DNA of 33,015 bases from Bacteroidaceae bacterium (GTDB lineage Bacteria; Bacteroidota; Bacteroidia; Bacteroidales; Bacteroidaceae): contig JAFXMB010000120.1 in the NCBI GenBank assembly GCA_017530735.1, forward strand, positions 1 through 33,015. The letters run 5' to 3'. How positions within the stretch are numbered: position 1 is the stretch's first letter; each line of letters begins with the position of its first letter. This document shows positions 24,349 to 33,015 of this stretch, piece after piece. Below the pieces are notes generated by a model, which was not told the DNA's origin, searched no databases, and saw nothing but the letters and a program-made list of their open reading frames with translations. Position numbers and translations under genes: made by a program.

Positions 24349-25172
24349 CCGTCCGATCAGGATTCATAAGAACCGTACTGCTCTCCCTATTGGCAGTGAT
24401 GACCGCCCTTCCGGTCCGGTCACAGGCCGTCCGCCCCGCAAGTGTGTACATGTATGAAGACTCCATACGCTTTGCCCGTGTGGACAGCATATACCATTCG
24501 CTTAACGACACTGCCGCCTGGCAGCGCGAGATGGACTTTGCCAAGAACCTGAGTTTTGACCAACTGCAGGACTCGGACCTGGTAAAAACCGTCCAGGAGG
24601 AGCCGGAGAGCCGTCACAAGCGCACCACATGGAAGGAATATGAGCAGAACCGCATAGACCAGTATAAGAGAAACTCCACCGGATGGGAACCCGAGCCCCG
24701 CGTTGCCGTATGGCTCTCACTCCTGTTCCCCGGAGGCGGACAGATATACAACCGCAAGCTTTGGAAACTGCCCATTGTCTACGGAGGCTACGTAGGATGT
24801 ATCTACGCCCTCACATGGAACCAGTCCACCTACACGGACTACCAGAACGCCTACGTGGACATAATGGACAATGATCCCAACACCAAGAGTTACGAGGATT
24901 TCCTGCCTCCCCATTACGAGATTGACACCAGTATGGAGGACTGGCTCAAGGACGTTTTCAAGCAGCGCAAGAACAAATACCGCAGATACCGCGACCTGAG
25001 TATATTCGCATTTGCCGGAATGTACATTGTCGCAGCGATTGACGCTTATGTCGATGCCGAACTGTCACATTTTGACATCTCGCCCGACCTGAGCATGAGA
25101 GTGGAACCCAGTTTTATGATGGACCACCGGGGAACGCCCACGGCGGGATTCTCGTTAGCTATTAATTTCTGA
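24345..25172 (+). CDS. DUF5683 domain protein
   Basis: Bacteroidota-specific envelope protein of unknown function. 275 residues. The N-terminal hydrophobic stretch (about 7-25, ending VRSQA) looks like a signal peptide or anchor. The DUF5683 core begins near PRVAVWLSLLFPGGGQIYNRK, continues with a hydrophobic segment at VYGGYVGCIYALTW, and ends with AFAGMYIVAAIDAYVDA, so at least two helices probably cross or enter the membrane. It sits between parB and the lytic transglycosylase with 4-nt and 1-nt overlaps, which suggests strict co-expression. Confidence 0.82.
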   Translation: MTVRSGFIRTVLLSLLAVMTALPVRSQAVRPASVYMYEDSIRFARVDSIYHSLNDTAAWQREMDFAKNLSFDQLQDSDLVKTVQEEPESRHKRTTWKEYEQNRIDQYKRNSTGWEPEPRVAVWLSLLFPGGGQIYNRKLWKLPIVYGGYVGCIYALTWNQSTYTDYQNAYVDIMDNDPNTKSYEDFLPPHYEIDTSMEDWLKDVFKQRKNKYRRYRDLSIFAFAGMYIVAAIDAYVDAELSHFDISPDLSMRVEPSFMMDHRGTPTAGFSLAINF

Positions 25173-26440
25173 TGAAACTGAACAGGATATATACTTTGGC
25201 TTTTGGCTGTTGGCTGTTGGCATTCAATAACATTACGGCTCAGGATGTGGTACCTGACACCACCAGCGCCGTATGCACGGATTCACTGACTGTGGAGTTC
25301 CCGGAGAGCATGGAGTTTGACGTGGACAGTCTGATGAACCTGTGGCTGTCCAAACAGTATCTCTCATATGACGAGGAGTGTCTGGAGAGTTCAGTCAACC
25401 CCAAGTTCAGCGACACCGTCTATGCAGAACGTCTGAGCAGTCTTCCCACTATAGTGGAGATGCCTTACAACTACGTTACCCGCAGTTCAATAGACGCCTA
25501 CATGGGACGCAACCGCAAAGTGATATCATACGCTCTGGGCATGATGCCCATCTATGAGGACAAGTTCGTGGAGGCGCTCATCAAATATGACGTTCCCGTT
25601 GAACTCAAGTACCTTCCCATAGTGGAATCGGCACTCAAGCCCAAGGCCTACTCACGCATGGGAGCGGCCGGAATGTGGCAGTTCATATACAGCACCGGTA
25701 ACAAATACGGCCTTCAGGTGAACAGTCTGGTCGATGACCGATACGACATTGCAAAGGCATCGGATGCCGCCGCACGCCATCTGCGTGACCTGTACGATAT
25801 GTTTGGCGACTGGTCACTGGCGATATCAGCCTACAACTGCGGTCCGGGTAACGTGACCAAAGCCATCACCCGTTCGGGCGGCAAGCGTGACTTCTGGGAC
25901 ATCTACCCCTACCTGCCCCGTGAGACCCGCGGCTACCTGCCCGCATTCATTGCAGTGAACTATGCCATGAGTTTCTACAGGGAGCACGGCATATGCCCCA
26001 TGACATCGGCCCGTCCTGCACAGACCGACACCCTGCACATTGAGCGCAACCTGCACATTGGCCAGCTTGTCCACTACAGCGGCATAAGTCAGGACGAGTT
26101 CAAGGCGCTTAACCCGCAGTATCTGACCGAGGTCATTCCGGGTGCTTACCGCACTTGTGTGGTGACTCTGCCGCAGCAGTATATTAAGCCAATAGTTGAG
26201 GCAGGTGACTCCCTCTACCAATACGACAAAGAGAAGTACTTCAGCAAAGCCAAACTGGCGTACATAGATGACGACATGAAGAACCGCGTCACCTACGTAA
26301 CGCACAAGATCAAGGAGGGTGAGACATTGGGACACATCGCTCTGAAGTATCACACATCGGTCAAGAACATAAAGAACTGGAACAACCTGAAGAGTGACAA
26401 CATCAGGGCCGGTAAGACTCTGAGAATATATAACCGTTAA
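25172..26440 (+). CDS. mltD: Membrane-bound lytic murein transglycosylase D-like protein with LysM
   Basis: Periplasmic peptidoglycan-cleaving enzyme (family 23 fold) that cuts MurNAc-GlcNAc bonds to form 1,6-anhydroMurNAc ends. 422 residues. A signal peptide (about 1-23, ending NITAQ) is present, without an obvious lipobox at its end. The catalytic glutamate is E152 in LPIVESALKPKAYSRMGAAGMWQF, split by family motifs including GAAGMWQF and the later AYNCGPGNV. A degenerate middle segment (HIGQLVHYSGIS) resembles a worn LysM, and a clear LysM domain closes the protein (YVTHKIKEGETLGHIA). Its start shares one base with the DUF5683 stop. Confidence 0.92.
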   Translation: MKLNRIYTLAFGCWLLAFNNITAQDVVPDTTSAVCTDSLTVEFPESMEFDVDSLMNLWLSKQYLSYDEECLESSVNPKFSDTVYAERLSSLPTIVEMPYNYVTRSSIDAYMGRNRKVISYALGMMPIYEDKFVEALIKYDVPVELKYLPIVESALKPKAYSRMGAAGMWQFIYSTGNKYGLQVNSLVDDRYDIAKASDAAARHLRDLYDMFGDWSLAISAYNCGPGNVTKAITRSGGKRDFWDIYPYLPRETRGYLPAFIAVNYAMSFYREHGICPMTSARPAQTDTLHIERNLHIGQLVHYSGISQDEFKALNPQYLTEVIPGAYRTCVVTLPQQYIKPIVEAGDSLYQYDKEKYFSKAKLAYIDDDMKNRVTYVTHKIKEGETLGHIALKYHTSVKNIKNWNNLKSDNIRAGKTLRIYNR

Positions 26441-26452
26441 AAGGACAGCAAG

Positions 26453-28696
26453 ATGAGTGAAGATAATCTTTTTTCGCCCGATGAAGAGAGACTCATAGAC
26501 GAGGCCTTCCAGCATCTTATTGACTCTTATCTCCAGACCAAGCACCGCAAGAAGGTGGAGATAATCACCAAGGCGTTCCAGTTTGCGCGCCAGGCCCACA
26601 AGGGTGTGCGCCCCCATTCAGGCGAGCCGTACATCATGCACCCGCTTGCCGTTGCACAGATTGTATGCTCAGAAATCGGGCTGGGCTCAACATCAATCTG
26701 CTCCGCACTGCTCCATGACGTAGTTGAGGATACCGATTATACGACCGATGACATCAAGAACGTTTTCGGTCCCAAGATAGCGCAGATCGTTGACGGACTG
26801 ACCAAGATTGCCGGCGGAATTTTCGGTGACAAGGCATCGGCCCAGGCAGAGAACTTCAAGAAACTGCTGCTCACCATGAATGACGATATCCGCGTCATCC
26901 TTATCAAGATAGCGGACCGTCTGCACAACATGCGTACCCTGGACAGCATGCAGCCGCGCAAGCAGTACAAGATTGCCGGCGAGACCCTTTACATCTACGC
27001 TCCCCTGGCCTACCGTCTGGGACTCAACAAGATCAAGTCTGAACTTGAGGACCTGAGTTTCAAGTACGAGCATCCGGCAGAGTACAAGGACATCCAGGAG
27101 AAACTGAACTTCTCACGTGAGGAACTCAACAACATATACAACGACTTCACCTCTCCCATAGAGGAGAAACTTGACCAGCTGGGTGTGAAATACAACATGT
27201 TCGGCCGTATCAAGTCACCCTACTCCATCTGGAAGAAGATGAACAAGAACAATCTTACCTTTGACGAGGTTTATGACATCCTTGCCGTAAGAATTGTTTT
27301 TGACCCCACCTCACCTGAAAAGGAGAAGAGTGAGTGCTTTGACATCTACCTTGCGCTCACCAAGATCTACAAGTCACACCCCGACCGTCTGCGTGACTGG
27401 ATCACCAACCCCAAGGCCAACGGCTATCAGGCACTGCATGTGACCCTGATGAGTAACTCGGGCCAGTGGGTCGAGGTACAGATACGCAGCCGCCGTATGA
27501 ACGATATCGCCGAGCAGGGTATCGCAGCCCACTGGAAATACAAGGAAGGCTCCACCTATGAGGAGGATGAGACCGAACTCACCCACTGGCTGGAGACCAT
27601 CAAGGAGATCCTGGAGGATCCTCAGCCGGACTCAATGGACTTTCTGGATACCATCAAGCTGAACCTCTATTCATCGGAGATATTCATATTCACCCCCAAG
27701 GGAGAACTGCGTACCATGCCGCAGGGCAGTACGGTGCTGGACTTTGCGTTCACCATCCACACCTACATGGGTACCAACTGCATAGGCGCCAAGGTAAACC
27801 ATAAACTTGAGGCCATCAACTATGAACTAAAGAGCGGCGACCAGGTTGAGATACTTACCTCCAAGAGCCAGAAGGTCAGCCCCGAATGGCTGGATTTTGC
27901 CACCACGGCTAAGGCACGCGGCAAGATCAAGCAGGTGCTGCGCAAGGAGGAACGCGCCAACCAGAAATTCGGCGAGGCCATCTTCCATGAGTTCCTTGAG
28001 AAAGAGGATATGGAGGTTGATTCCGCAAAGATGGAGCGTATATGCCGACTGCACGGCATGAACAGCCGCGACGAACTGATGATAGCTCTTGGTCAGAAGA
28101 AAATCATTCTGGGTGATGCCGAGCGCAATATCATAAAAGGTGAGAGCGACAGCTGGTACAAGAGATTCTGGTCATCATTCTCATCATCGTCATCAAAGGA
28201 TAAGGACAAGAAACAGGCCGATGAGCAGAATCAGGAAGGAGTTGATGTAAAGCGTACGCTGATAATCAACGACATGGATATGCACAAGTACACTTTTGCA
28301 GACTGTTGCAATCCTGTTCCCGGCGACGCTGTTCTGGGATTTGTCGATGAGAAAGGCCATATTACCATCCACAAGCGCAAATGCGAGGTGGCCAACAAAC
28401 TCAAGGCAGCCAAGGGCAACCGCATCCTTACGGTTGAGTGGCAGATTGAGAACAGCCTGTTCCCCGTAACCATCTACATGAAGGGTCTGGACAGCATAGG
28501 TACGTTGGGTAAAATCACCGAGATCATCTCAAAGAAGATGAACGTAAACATGAACAAACTGGTGATTGAGTCAAAGGAGGGCCTGTTTGAAGGCACCATC
28601 AGCGTCGAGGTCCACAGCCTGAAGGACGTGGATAAGATTCAGAAAGAACTTAAGAAAATCAAGAATATCACAACGGTTGTCCGCAAGGAGGAGTAG
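26453..28696 (+). CDS. rel: Bifunctional (p)ppGpp synthetase/hydrolase Rel
   Basis: Makes and degrades the alarmone (p)ppGpp in response to starvation. 747 residues. The N-terminal HD hydrolase domain has H63 and the intact HDVVED motif (H88, D89, E92, D93), so hydrolysis should be active. The synthetase domain holds GRIKSPYSIWKKM, GYQALHVT and EVQIRSRRMNDIAEQGIAAHWKYK. A TGS domain (FIFTPKGELRTMPQGSTVLDFA) and C-terminal ACT domain follow. The zinc-finger-like ADCCNPVPGD is present. It is 12 nt after mltD in the parAB array. Its last 29 nt overlap the end of the convergent MerR-type gene. Confidence 0.96.
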   Translation: MSEDNLFSPDEERLIDEAFQHLIDSYLQTKHRKKVEIITKAFQFARQAHKGVRPHSGEPYIMHPLAVAQIVCSEIGLGSTSICSALLHDVVEDTDYTTDDIKNVFGPKIAQIVDGLTKIAGGIFGDKASAQAENFKKLLLTMNDDIRVILIKIADRLHNMRTLDSMQPRKQYKIAGETLYIYAPLAYRLGLNKIKSELEDLSFKYEHPAEYKDIQEKLNFSREELNNIYNDFTSPIEEKLDQLGVKYNMFGRIKSPYSIWKKMNKNNLTFDEVYDILAVRIVFDPTSPEKEKSECFDIYLALTKIYKSHPDRLRDWITNPKANGYQALHVTLMSNSGQWVEVQIRSRRMNDIAEQGIAAHWKYKEGSTYEEDETELTHWLETIKEILEDPQPDSMDFLDTIKLNLYSSEIFIFTPKGELRTMPQGSTVLDFAFTIHTYMGTNCIGAKVNHKLEAINYELKSGDQVEILTSKSQKVSPEWLDFATTAKARGKIKQVLRKEERANQKFGEAIFHEFLEKEDMEVDSAKMERICRLHGMNSRDELMIALGQKKIILGDAERNIIKGESDSWYKRFWSSFSSSSSKDKDKKQADEQNQEGVDVKRTLIINDMDMHKYTFADCCNPVPGDAVLGFVDEKGHITIHKRKCEVANKLKAAKGNRILTVEWQIENSLFPVTIYMKGLDSIGTLGKITEIISKKMNVNMNKLVIESKEGLFEGTISVEVHSLKDVDKIQKELKKIKNITTVVRKEE

Positions 28697-29033
28697 CATC
28701 CAGTTCTCCTAATATTGCCACCAGTTCCTCACGTATCTTCTTGAGACGTTCCACTACGTCATGCGTATCGGTGGTCTCCTGCGGTTTGTCTTTCATGCGG
28801 GTCTTGGCACCTTTTATGGTCAGAGACTTTTCCTTGACAAGGAAATTCACCTTCTTGATCTGCTCTATATCGGCCGTGGTATAATGTCTTATGCCTTTGG
28901 CGTTTTTCTTGGGAGCAATCTCCTTGAACTCCTTCTCCCAATAGCGCAGAGTGCTCTCGGGAATCTCAAGCATCTCAGATACCTCCTTGATAGAGTAATA
29001 TTTCTTTAAGACCTTGTTGGTGTTAAGTGCCAT
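28668..29033 (-). CDS. MerR-family transcriptional regulator
   Basis: Small DNA-binding protein of 121 residues. The winged helix-turn-helix of the MerR type is at about 12-75: YYSIKEVSEMLEIPESTLRYWEKEF is the recognition region, followed by the wing (KGIRHYTTADIEQI). A short C-terminal coiled coil (HDVVERLKKIREELVAIL) would mediate dimerisation. No cysteine-rich effector site is seen, so the ligand is unknown. It begins 11 nt after the M23 peptidase gene and likely shares its promoter. The C-terminus (TPPCGQPL) is encoded by bases shared with the end of rel. Confidence 0.88.
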   Translation of the reverse strand: MALNTNKVLKKYYSIKEVSEMLEIPESTLRYWEKEFKEIAPKKNAKGIRHYTTADIEQIKKVNFLVKEKSLTIKGAKTRMKDKPQETTDTHDVVERLKKIREELVAILGELDATPPCGQPL

Positions 29034-29044
29034 AGTCCGTTATT

Positions 29045-30013
29045 TTAGTCAAATACTTTACCGTGGTTCTCAGCCAGGTTAACCATCTCCTCATACTGCT
29101 CGGCATCCAGGTCCATGAAGTAGTAGTTGATGGGGTTCACGTCCTTGTTGCCTACCCACACCTCATAATGCACGTGGGGACCGGTACTCTTACCGGTTGA
29201 ACCGGCCTTGGCTATCTCCTCACTGCGTACCACCTTCTGTCCCTCCTTTACAAGGATCTTGCTCAGATGGGCGTAACGGGTCTTGTAGCCGTAACCGTGA
29301 TCTATCTCAACCAGGTTGCCGAATCCTGATTTCCACTTGGCATATACCACCTTGCCGTTTGCAGTAGCATAAACCGGAGTACCGGTATCGCAGGCAAAGT
29401 CCATTCCGTGGTGGAATCGGCGCACATGATATATCGGGTCATTTCGGTAACCGTAACCGGATGCCGTACGTTTAAGGTCCTTGTTGGATACCGGCTGGAT
29501 GGCGGGCAGGCAGGCCAGGCGGTTCTCCTGCTCACGTGACAGTTCAACCACCTCGTTGAACGAGCGGGTCTGCATGTAGAGTTTACGGCTCAGCATATCA
29601 ACCTTCTGTGAGGTGTTCACAACCAGGTCGGCATTGGACATGTCGTTGAGTTCGGCATAGCGGTTGGTGCCGTTAAAGCCTGACTTGCGGGCCACCTCCG
29701 GAACCGGATCAGCCTCAAGAAGAACGCGGTACAGGTTGTCGTCACGCTCCTCGATGTCATGGAGCACCAGCAGGGCGTCATCCACCTTACGGGAAAGCAC
29801 GCGGTACTGTGACTGCAGACGGCTGTTCTCCACCAGCAGGTCCTCAACCTGGGGAGTGCTGATAATGAACCAATAGATGATAAAGAAGACTCCTCCCAAC
29901 AGTACAGAAAACAGGAAACGCCACATCCAGGAAATGAATCTCTGGCCGAGCGTGGGGAATACCCGGCGGTAAACCCTGCGGTTGGGATCGTACTGATAGT
30001 AAATCTTCCTCAT
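29045..30013 (-). CDS. M23-family zinc metallopeptidase, membrane anchored
   Basis: Predicted periplasmic peptidoglycan DD-/LD-endopeptidase or a cell-wall regulator of the LytM type. 322 residues. A single membrane helix (about 32-51) is followed by a coiled coil (about 55-95, [19 protein letters not shown]) and a C-terminal LytM domain from about 190. Zinc ligands are visible: HxxxD in RRFHHGMDF and HxH in GPHVHYE; these are intact, so catalytic activity is plausible. It is divergent from alaS with overlapping promoters and is followed by the MerR gene. Confidence 0.92.
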   Translation of the reverse strand: MRKIYYQYDPNRRVYRRVFPTLGQRFISWMWRFLFSVLLGGVFFIIYWFIISTPQVEDLLVENSRLQSQYRVLSRKVDDALLVLHDIEERDDNLYRVLLEADPVPEVARKSGFNGTNRYAELNDMSNADLVVNTSQKVDMLSRKLYMQTRSFNEVVELSREQENRLACLPAIQPVSNKDLKRTASGYGYRNDPIYHVRRFHHGMDFACDTGTPVYATANGKVVYAKWKSGFGNLVEIDHGYGYKTRYAHLSKILVKEGQKVVRSEEIAKAGSTGKSTGPHVHYEVWVGNKDVNPINYYFMDLDAEQYEEMVNLAENHGKVFD

Positions 30014-30030
30014 AATCTTATTACAACACG

Positions 30031-30062
30031 CAAAAATAGCGAAAAAACACTACCTTTGCAAA
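30031..30062 (-). promoter_or_regulatory. Promoter of the M23 peptidase-merR pair
   Basis: On the minus strand the -33 box TTTG (complement of 30059-30062) and -7 box TATTTTTG (30031-30038) are exactly 20 nt apart, an excellent Bacteroidota promoter. The start of transcription would be about 15 nt before the ATG. The spacer contains the -7 box of the opposing alaS promoter. Confidence 0.7.
30051..30058 (+). promoter_or_regulatory. -7 box of alaS
   Basis: TACCTTTG at 30051-30058 matches TAnnTTTG, giving a leader of about 28-30 nt to the alaS ATG. The -33 region has no TTTG. The box lies inside the spacer of the divergent M23 promoter, so polymerase occupancy at one should exclude the other. 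Confidence 0.5.
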
Positions 30063-30092
30063 CCAATTGCGAAATACAAGTTTTTTAAAGAT

Positions 30093-32702
30093 ATGATGAC
30101 AGCAAAGGAAATCCGCGAATCATTCAAGAGTTTCTTTGAGAGCAAGGAACATCTCATAGTCCCTTCAGCCCCCATGGTGGTCAAGGATGACCCCACCCTC
30201 ATGTTCACCAACGCCGGAATGAACCAGTTCAAGGATATCATTCTGGGCAACCGTGCCCCCAAGAGCCGCCGCGTGGCCGACTCACAGAAGTGCCTTCGCG
30301 TAAGCGGTAAGCACAATGACCTTGAGGAGGTAGGACACGACACCTACCACCACACCATGTTCGAGATGCTGGGCAACTGGTCATTCGGTGACTACTTCAA
30401 GAAGGAGGCCATCAGCTGGGCATGGGAGTATCTGGTGGATGTACTCAAGCTGGACCCCAAGAACCTGTACGCCACCGTATTCGAGGGCAGCAAGGAGGAG
30501 GGTCTGGAGCGTGACAACGAAGCCGCTGCCATCTGGGAGCAGTTCCTGCCCAAGGATCATATCCTGAACGGAAACAAGCACGACAACTTCTGGGAGATGG
30601 GCGATACCGGCCCCTGCGGCCCCTGCAGTGAGATCCATATGGATTCACGCTCCGATGAGGAGAAGGCCAAGGTACCCGGCCGCGACCTGGTAAACAAGGA
30701 CCATCCCCAGGTAATCGAGATATGGAACCTGGTGTTCATGCAGTTCAACCGCAAGGCTGACCACTCACTGGAGCCCCTGCCCGCCAAGGTAATTGACACC
30801 GGTATGGGTTTTGAGCGTCTGGTACGCACCCTGCAGGGCAAGCAGTCAAACTATGACACCGACGTATTCCAGCCCATCATCAAGGAAATAGGCGCCCTGA
30901 CCGGTAAGCAGTACGGCAAGGATGAGAAGGTTGACATAGCCATGCGCGTTGTTGCCGACCACATCCGCACCATCGCATTCTCAATCACTGACGGCCAGCT
31001 GCCTTCAAACGCCAAGGCCGGTTATGTGATCCGCCGTATCCTGCGCCGTGCAGTACGTTACGCCTACACATTCCTGGGTCAGAAAGAGGCATTCCTCTAC
31101 AAACTGCTGCCCGCGCTGATAGACAACATGGGTGACGCTTATCCTGAACTCAAGGCACAGAAGACACTTATAGAGAAGGTTATCATTGAAGAGGAGGAGT
31201 CATTCCTGCGCACCCTTGAGACCGGTATCAAACTGCTTGACAAGGTTATGGCCGATACAAAGGCAGCCGGCAAGACAGAGATAAGCGGTGTTAACGCATT
31301 CACCCTTTACGATACCTACGGATTCCCGCTTGACCTTACCGAACTCATACTGCGTGAGAACGGCATGAGCGCCAATATTGACGAGTTCAATGAGGAGATG
31401 GGTAAGCAGAAGGCCCGCGCCCGCAACGCCGCCGCCGTTGAGAACGGTGACTGGGTTGTACTCAAGGAGGGTGAGACCGAGTTTGTAGGTTATGACTTCA
31501 CTGAATACGAGACATCCATCCTGCGCTACCGCGAGGTTAAGCAGAAGAGCGGCGTGATCTACCAGATTGTCCTGGACAAGACTCCGTTCTATGCCGAGAT
31601 GGGTGGTCAAGTAGGTGACCAGGGCGTAATTGTAAGTGAGTTTGAGACAATTGATATAATTGACACCAAGAAGGAGAACGGTCTGCCCGTGCATATCTGC
31701 AAGAAACTGCCCCAGCACCCTGAGGCTCCCATGATGGCTTGCGTTGACACCGACAAGCGTCACGCCTGCGAGGCCAACCACACCGCAACCCACCTGGTTG
31801 ACGAGGCTCTGCGTGAGGTTCTGGGCACACATGTTGAGCAGAAGGGCTCACTCGTTACCCCCGATGGCCTGCGCTTTGACTTCTCACACTTCCAGAAGGT
31901 GACCGATGAGGAACTGCGTCAGGTAGAGCGTCTGGTAAATGAGAAGATCCGCATGGACCTGCCCCTGCAGGAGCACCGCGACCTTCCCATAGAGGAGGCA
32001 AAGAAACTGGGTGCCATTGCACTCTTTGGTGAGAAGTACGGTGATAAGGTTCGTGTAGTACAGTTCGGTAACTCAATAGAGTTCTGCGGCGGCGTACATG
32101 CCTCATCAACCGGCCGCATAGGTATGTTCAAGATAGTATCCGAGAGTTCAATAGCAGCCGGCGTGCGCCGTATCGAGGCCATCACCGGTCAGGCTGTCGA
32201 GGATATGGTTTACAGCATCCAGGATACCATCCAGGCACTCAAGGCCATCCTGCCCGGTTCATCAATAGAGACCGCAGTAAAGAAGGCCATCGATGAGAAC
32301 GCCACTCTTAAGAAACAGGTAGAGGAGTTCCTCAAGGAGAAAGCCGCTCAGGTCAAGGAACGACTCATCAGCCAGGCCAAGGATATAAACGGTATCAAGG
32401 TTATAAGCGCCGTAATCCCGGGATCTGCCGCAATGGTCAAGGATATGGTATTCAGCATACGCGCAGAACAGCCTGCTTCAACAATCGTAGTGATAGGTAG
32501 TGAAGAAGCCGGCAAGCCCATGCTTACCGTCAGCGTAAGCGAGGACCTGACATCACGCTTCAACGCCGGTCAGATGGTTCGCGAGGCTGCCAAACTGATT
32601 CAGGGAGGTGGCGGCGGCCAGCCCCACTTCGCTACCGCCGGCGGCAAGAACCCCGAAGGCCTGCACGCAGCTGTTGAATCCCTCACCCAAGCCATCAATT
32701 AA
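30093..32702 (+). CDS. alaS: Alanyl-tRNA synthetase
   Basis: Charges tRNA-Ala with alanine and hydrolyses mis-charged Ser/Gly-tRNA-Ala. 869 residues, standard length. The N-terminal aminoacylation domain begins [13 protein letters not shown] and contains [11 protein letters not shown] and [13 protein letters not shown]. The editing domain has [16 protein letters not shown] and the [10 protein letters not shown] metal site. The C-Ala domain ends with [16 protein letters not shown]. Start may be ATG 30093 or the adjacent ATG 30096. The last codon and stop (AAT TAA) are the first bases of the outer stem of palindromic element copy 2. Confidence 0.97.
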   Translation: MMTAKEIRESFKSFFESKEHLIVPSAPMVVKDDPTLMFTNAGMNQFKDIILGNRAPKSRRVADSQKCLRVSGKHNDLEEVGHDTYHHTMFEMLGNWSFGDYFKKEAISWAWEYLVDVLKLDPKNLYATVFEGSKEEGLERDNEAAAIWEQFLPKDHILNGNKHDNFWEMGDTGPCGPCSEIHMDSRSDEEKAKVPGRDLVNKDHPQVIEIWNLVFMQFNRKADHSLEPLPAKVIDTGMGFERLVRTLQGKQSNYDTDVFQPIIKEIGALTGKQYGKDEKVDIAMRVVADHIRTIAFSITDGQLPSNAKAGYVIRRILRRAVRYAYTFLGQKEAFLYKLLPALIDNMGDAYPELKAQKTLIEKVIIEEEESFLRTLETGIKLLDKVMADTKAAGKTEISGVNAFTLYDTYGFPLDLTELILRENGMSANIDEFNEEMGKQKARARNAAAVENGDWVVLKEGETEFVGYDFTEYETSILRYREVKQKSGVIYQIVLDKTPFYAEMGGQVGDQGVIVSEFETIDIIDTKKENGLPVHICKKLPQHPEAPMMACVDTDKRHACEANHTATHLVDEALREVLGTHVEQKGSLVTPDGLRFDFSHFQKVTDEELRQVERLVNEKIRMDLPLQEHRDLPIEEAKKLGAIALFGEKYGDKVRVVQFGNSIEFCGGVHASSTGRIGMFKIVSESSIAAGVRRIEAITGQAVEDMVYSIQDTIQALKAILPGSSIETAVKKAIDENATLKKQVEEFLKEKAAQVKERLISQAKDINGIKVISAVIPGSAAMVKDMVFSIRAEQPASTIVVIGSEEAGKPMLTVSVSEDLTSRFNAGQMVREAAKLIQGGGGGQPHFATAGGKNPEGLHAAVESLTQAIN

Positions 32703-32880
32703 GGATAGGATATAGGGTCTCAGGGAGTCTCGCACCCACGCGTGACCAGTGGGAGGGGCCCGCGACAAATTGTATCGATTCTGGAACGCTGAACTCGTTC
32801 AGTAGTTTCGGAATCGATATAATTTGTTGTGGGAGGGCATTCTCCCTGAGGCCCTATATCCTATCCTTAATTCTGATTAT
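32695..32880 (+). repeat. Long nested palindromic element, copy 2
   Basis: Outer stem: 32697-32727 pairs with 32842-32872, 31 positions with a single G/T wobble. Middle stem: 32766-32781 with 32811-32826 (CAAATTGTATCGATTC arm, one G/T). Apical hairpin: CTGAAC at 32789-32794 with GTTCAG at 32797-32802. The core between TAGGGTCTCAGGGAG and CTCCCTGAG differs from copy 1 at only a few sites, several of them compensated on the opposite strand. Same orientation as copy 1 relative to the upstream plus-strand gene, and again between convergent genes. The left arm starts in the alaS final codon; the right edge ends within the stop codon of the helicase gene. No T-run follows, so it is not a canonical intrinsic terminator. 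Confidence 0.93.
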
Positions 32881-33015
32881 TCAGGCCAGTTTACAAGATA
32901 CACCGTTTGGGTGGCGCGGGTAAGGGCGGTGTAGAGCCAGCGGTAGTAGTCTTCGTCGCGGCCGTCCTCGGGGATGTAGCCCTGATTTATGAAGATGTTT
33001 TTCCATTGGCCGCCC
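32877..33015 (-). CDS. Superfamily I DNA helicase (RecD/UvrD-like), C-terminal end only
   Basis: The last 46 codons of a gene entering from the right edge. The visible peptide contains GGQWKNIFINQGYI and the helicase motif VI segment WLYTALTRATQTVYLVNW, ending in Pro-Glu before TAA. This is the C-terminal helicase domain of superfamily I enzymes; among Bacteroidota, short RecD-like ATP-dependent helicases end this way. The window starts inside the gene, so length and domain content upstream are unknown. It converges on alaS with palindromic element copy 2 between. Confidence 0.82.
   Translation of the reverse strand, partial: GGQWKNIFINQGYIPEDGRDEDYYRWLYTALTRATQTVYLVNWPE

Noticed and set aside
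25826..26617. Open frame of 263 codons on the minus strand opposite mltD and rel
   Set aside because: It is antisense to two well-recognised genes, has a composition typical of a shadow frame and no family motif.
27105..27130. CTCACGTGAG palindrome in rel, considered as a parS centromere for the nearby ParB
   Set aside because: Only the CACGTG centre fits; about half of the outer positions of the usual parS 16-mer disagree, and it is explained by the coding sequence.
29522..29540. Second CACGTG-centred site, in the M23 gene, considered as parS
   Set aside because: Flanks do not match the parS arms and the site is not symmetrical.
31200..31832. 210-codon minus-strand frame inside alaS
   Set aside because: Fully antisense to the alaS catalytic and editing regions, no domain and no start context.

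Overview
The window is a chromosomal segment of a Bacteroidales bacterium (Bacteroidaceae/Prevotellaceae/Muribaculaceae-like) with moderately high G+C. The assignment rests on a type IX secretion PorQ homologue, a DUF5683 protein, Bacteroidota-type TonB proteins, an oxidative fucose operon and promoters of the Bacteroidota form (-7 TAnnTTTG, -33 TTTG). Start codons lack clear Shine-Dalgarno sequences. Almost all of it is ordinary core genome. There is no prophage, insertion sequence, CRISPR array or rRNA, and no gene-free stretch over 300 bases.

Layout. 1-2.1 kb (minus): 5' part of a polyprenyl diphosphate synthase gene, then two tandem energy-transducer tonB paralogues. 2.2-4.8 kb (plus): porQ, cmk, ispH. 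4.8-8.9 kb (plus): four tightly overlapping genes (aldo/keto reductase, amidohydrolase/lactonase, FucP-like symporter, zinc dehydrogenase) that look like oxidative L-fucose or related deoxysugar catabolism. 9.1-13.1 kb (minus): DUF349 protein, mgtE, rsmA. 13.3-15.3 kb (plus): flippase-like membrane protein and meaB. 15.3-18.0 kb: a lower-GC block of three glycosyltransferases beside a tRNA-Gln(CTG). 18.3-21.5 kb (plus): rsfS, ftsH, cdsA, converging on lpxB (minus). 22.7-28.7 kb (plus): parA, parB, DUF5683, mltD-like transglycosylase and bifunctional rel in one compact array. 28.7-30.0 kb (minus): a MerR-type regulator and an M23 peptidase. 30.1-32.7 kb (plus): alaS. At the right edge lies the 3' end of a superfamily I helicase gene on minus.

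The most unusual content is non-coding: two copies (about 8907-9112 and 32695-32880) of a roughly 190-bp nested palindrome. Each sits exactly between two convergent genes, in the same orientation. The cores are nearly identical. Where the copies differ inside the stems, several differences are matched by compensating changes on the opposite arm (at least five paired substitutions in three stems). The outer arms are copy-specific yet self-complementary and run into the stop codons of the flanking genes. This looks like a dispersed structured element, either mobile or gene-converting, or a transcript-end RNA. I do not recognise it as a named family.

Functional themes: envelope biogenesis (tonB, porQ, lpxB, cdsA, M23, MltD, glycosyltransferases, isoprenoid supply through ispH and the prenyl synthase), chromosome segregation and the stringent response (parAB, rel), translation and ribosome maintenance (rsmA, rsfS, alaS, tRNA-Gln), and one catabolic operon.
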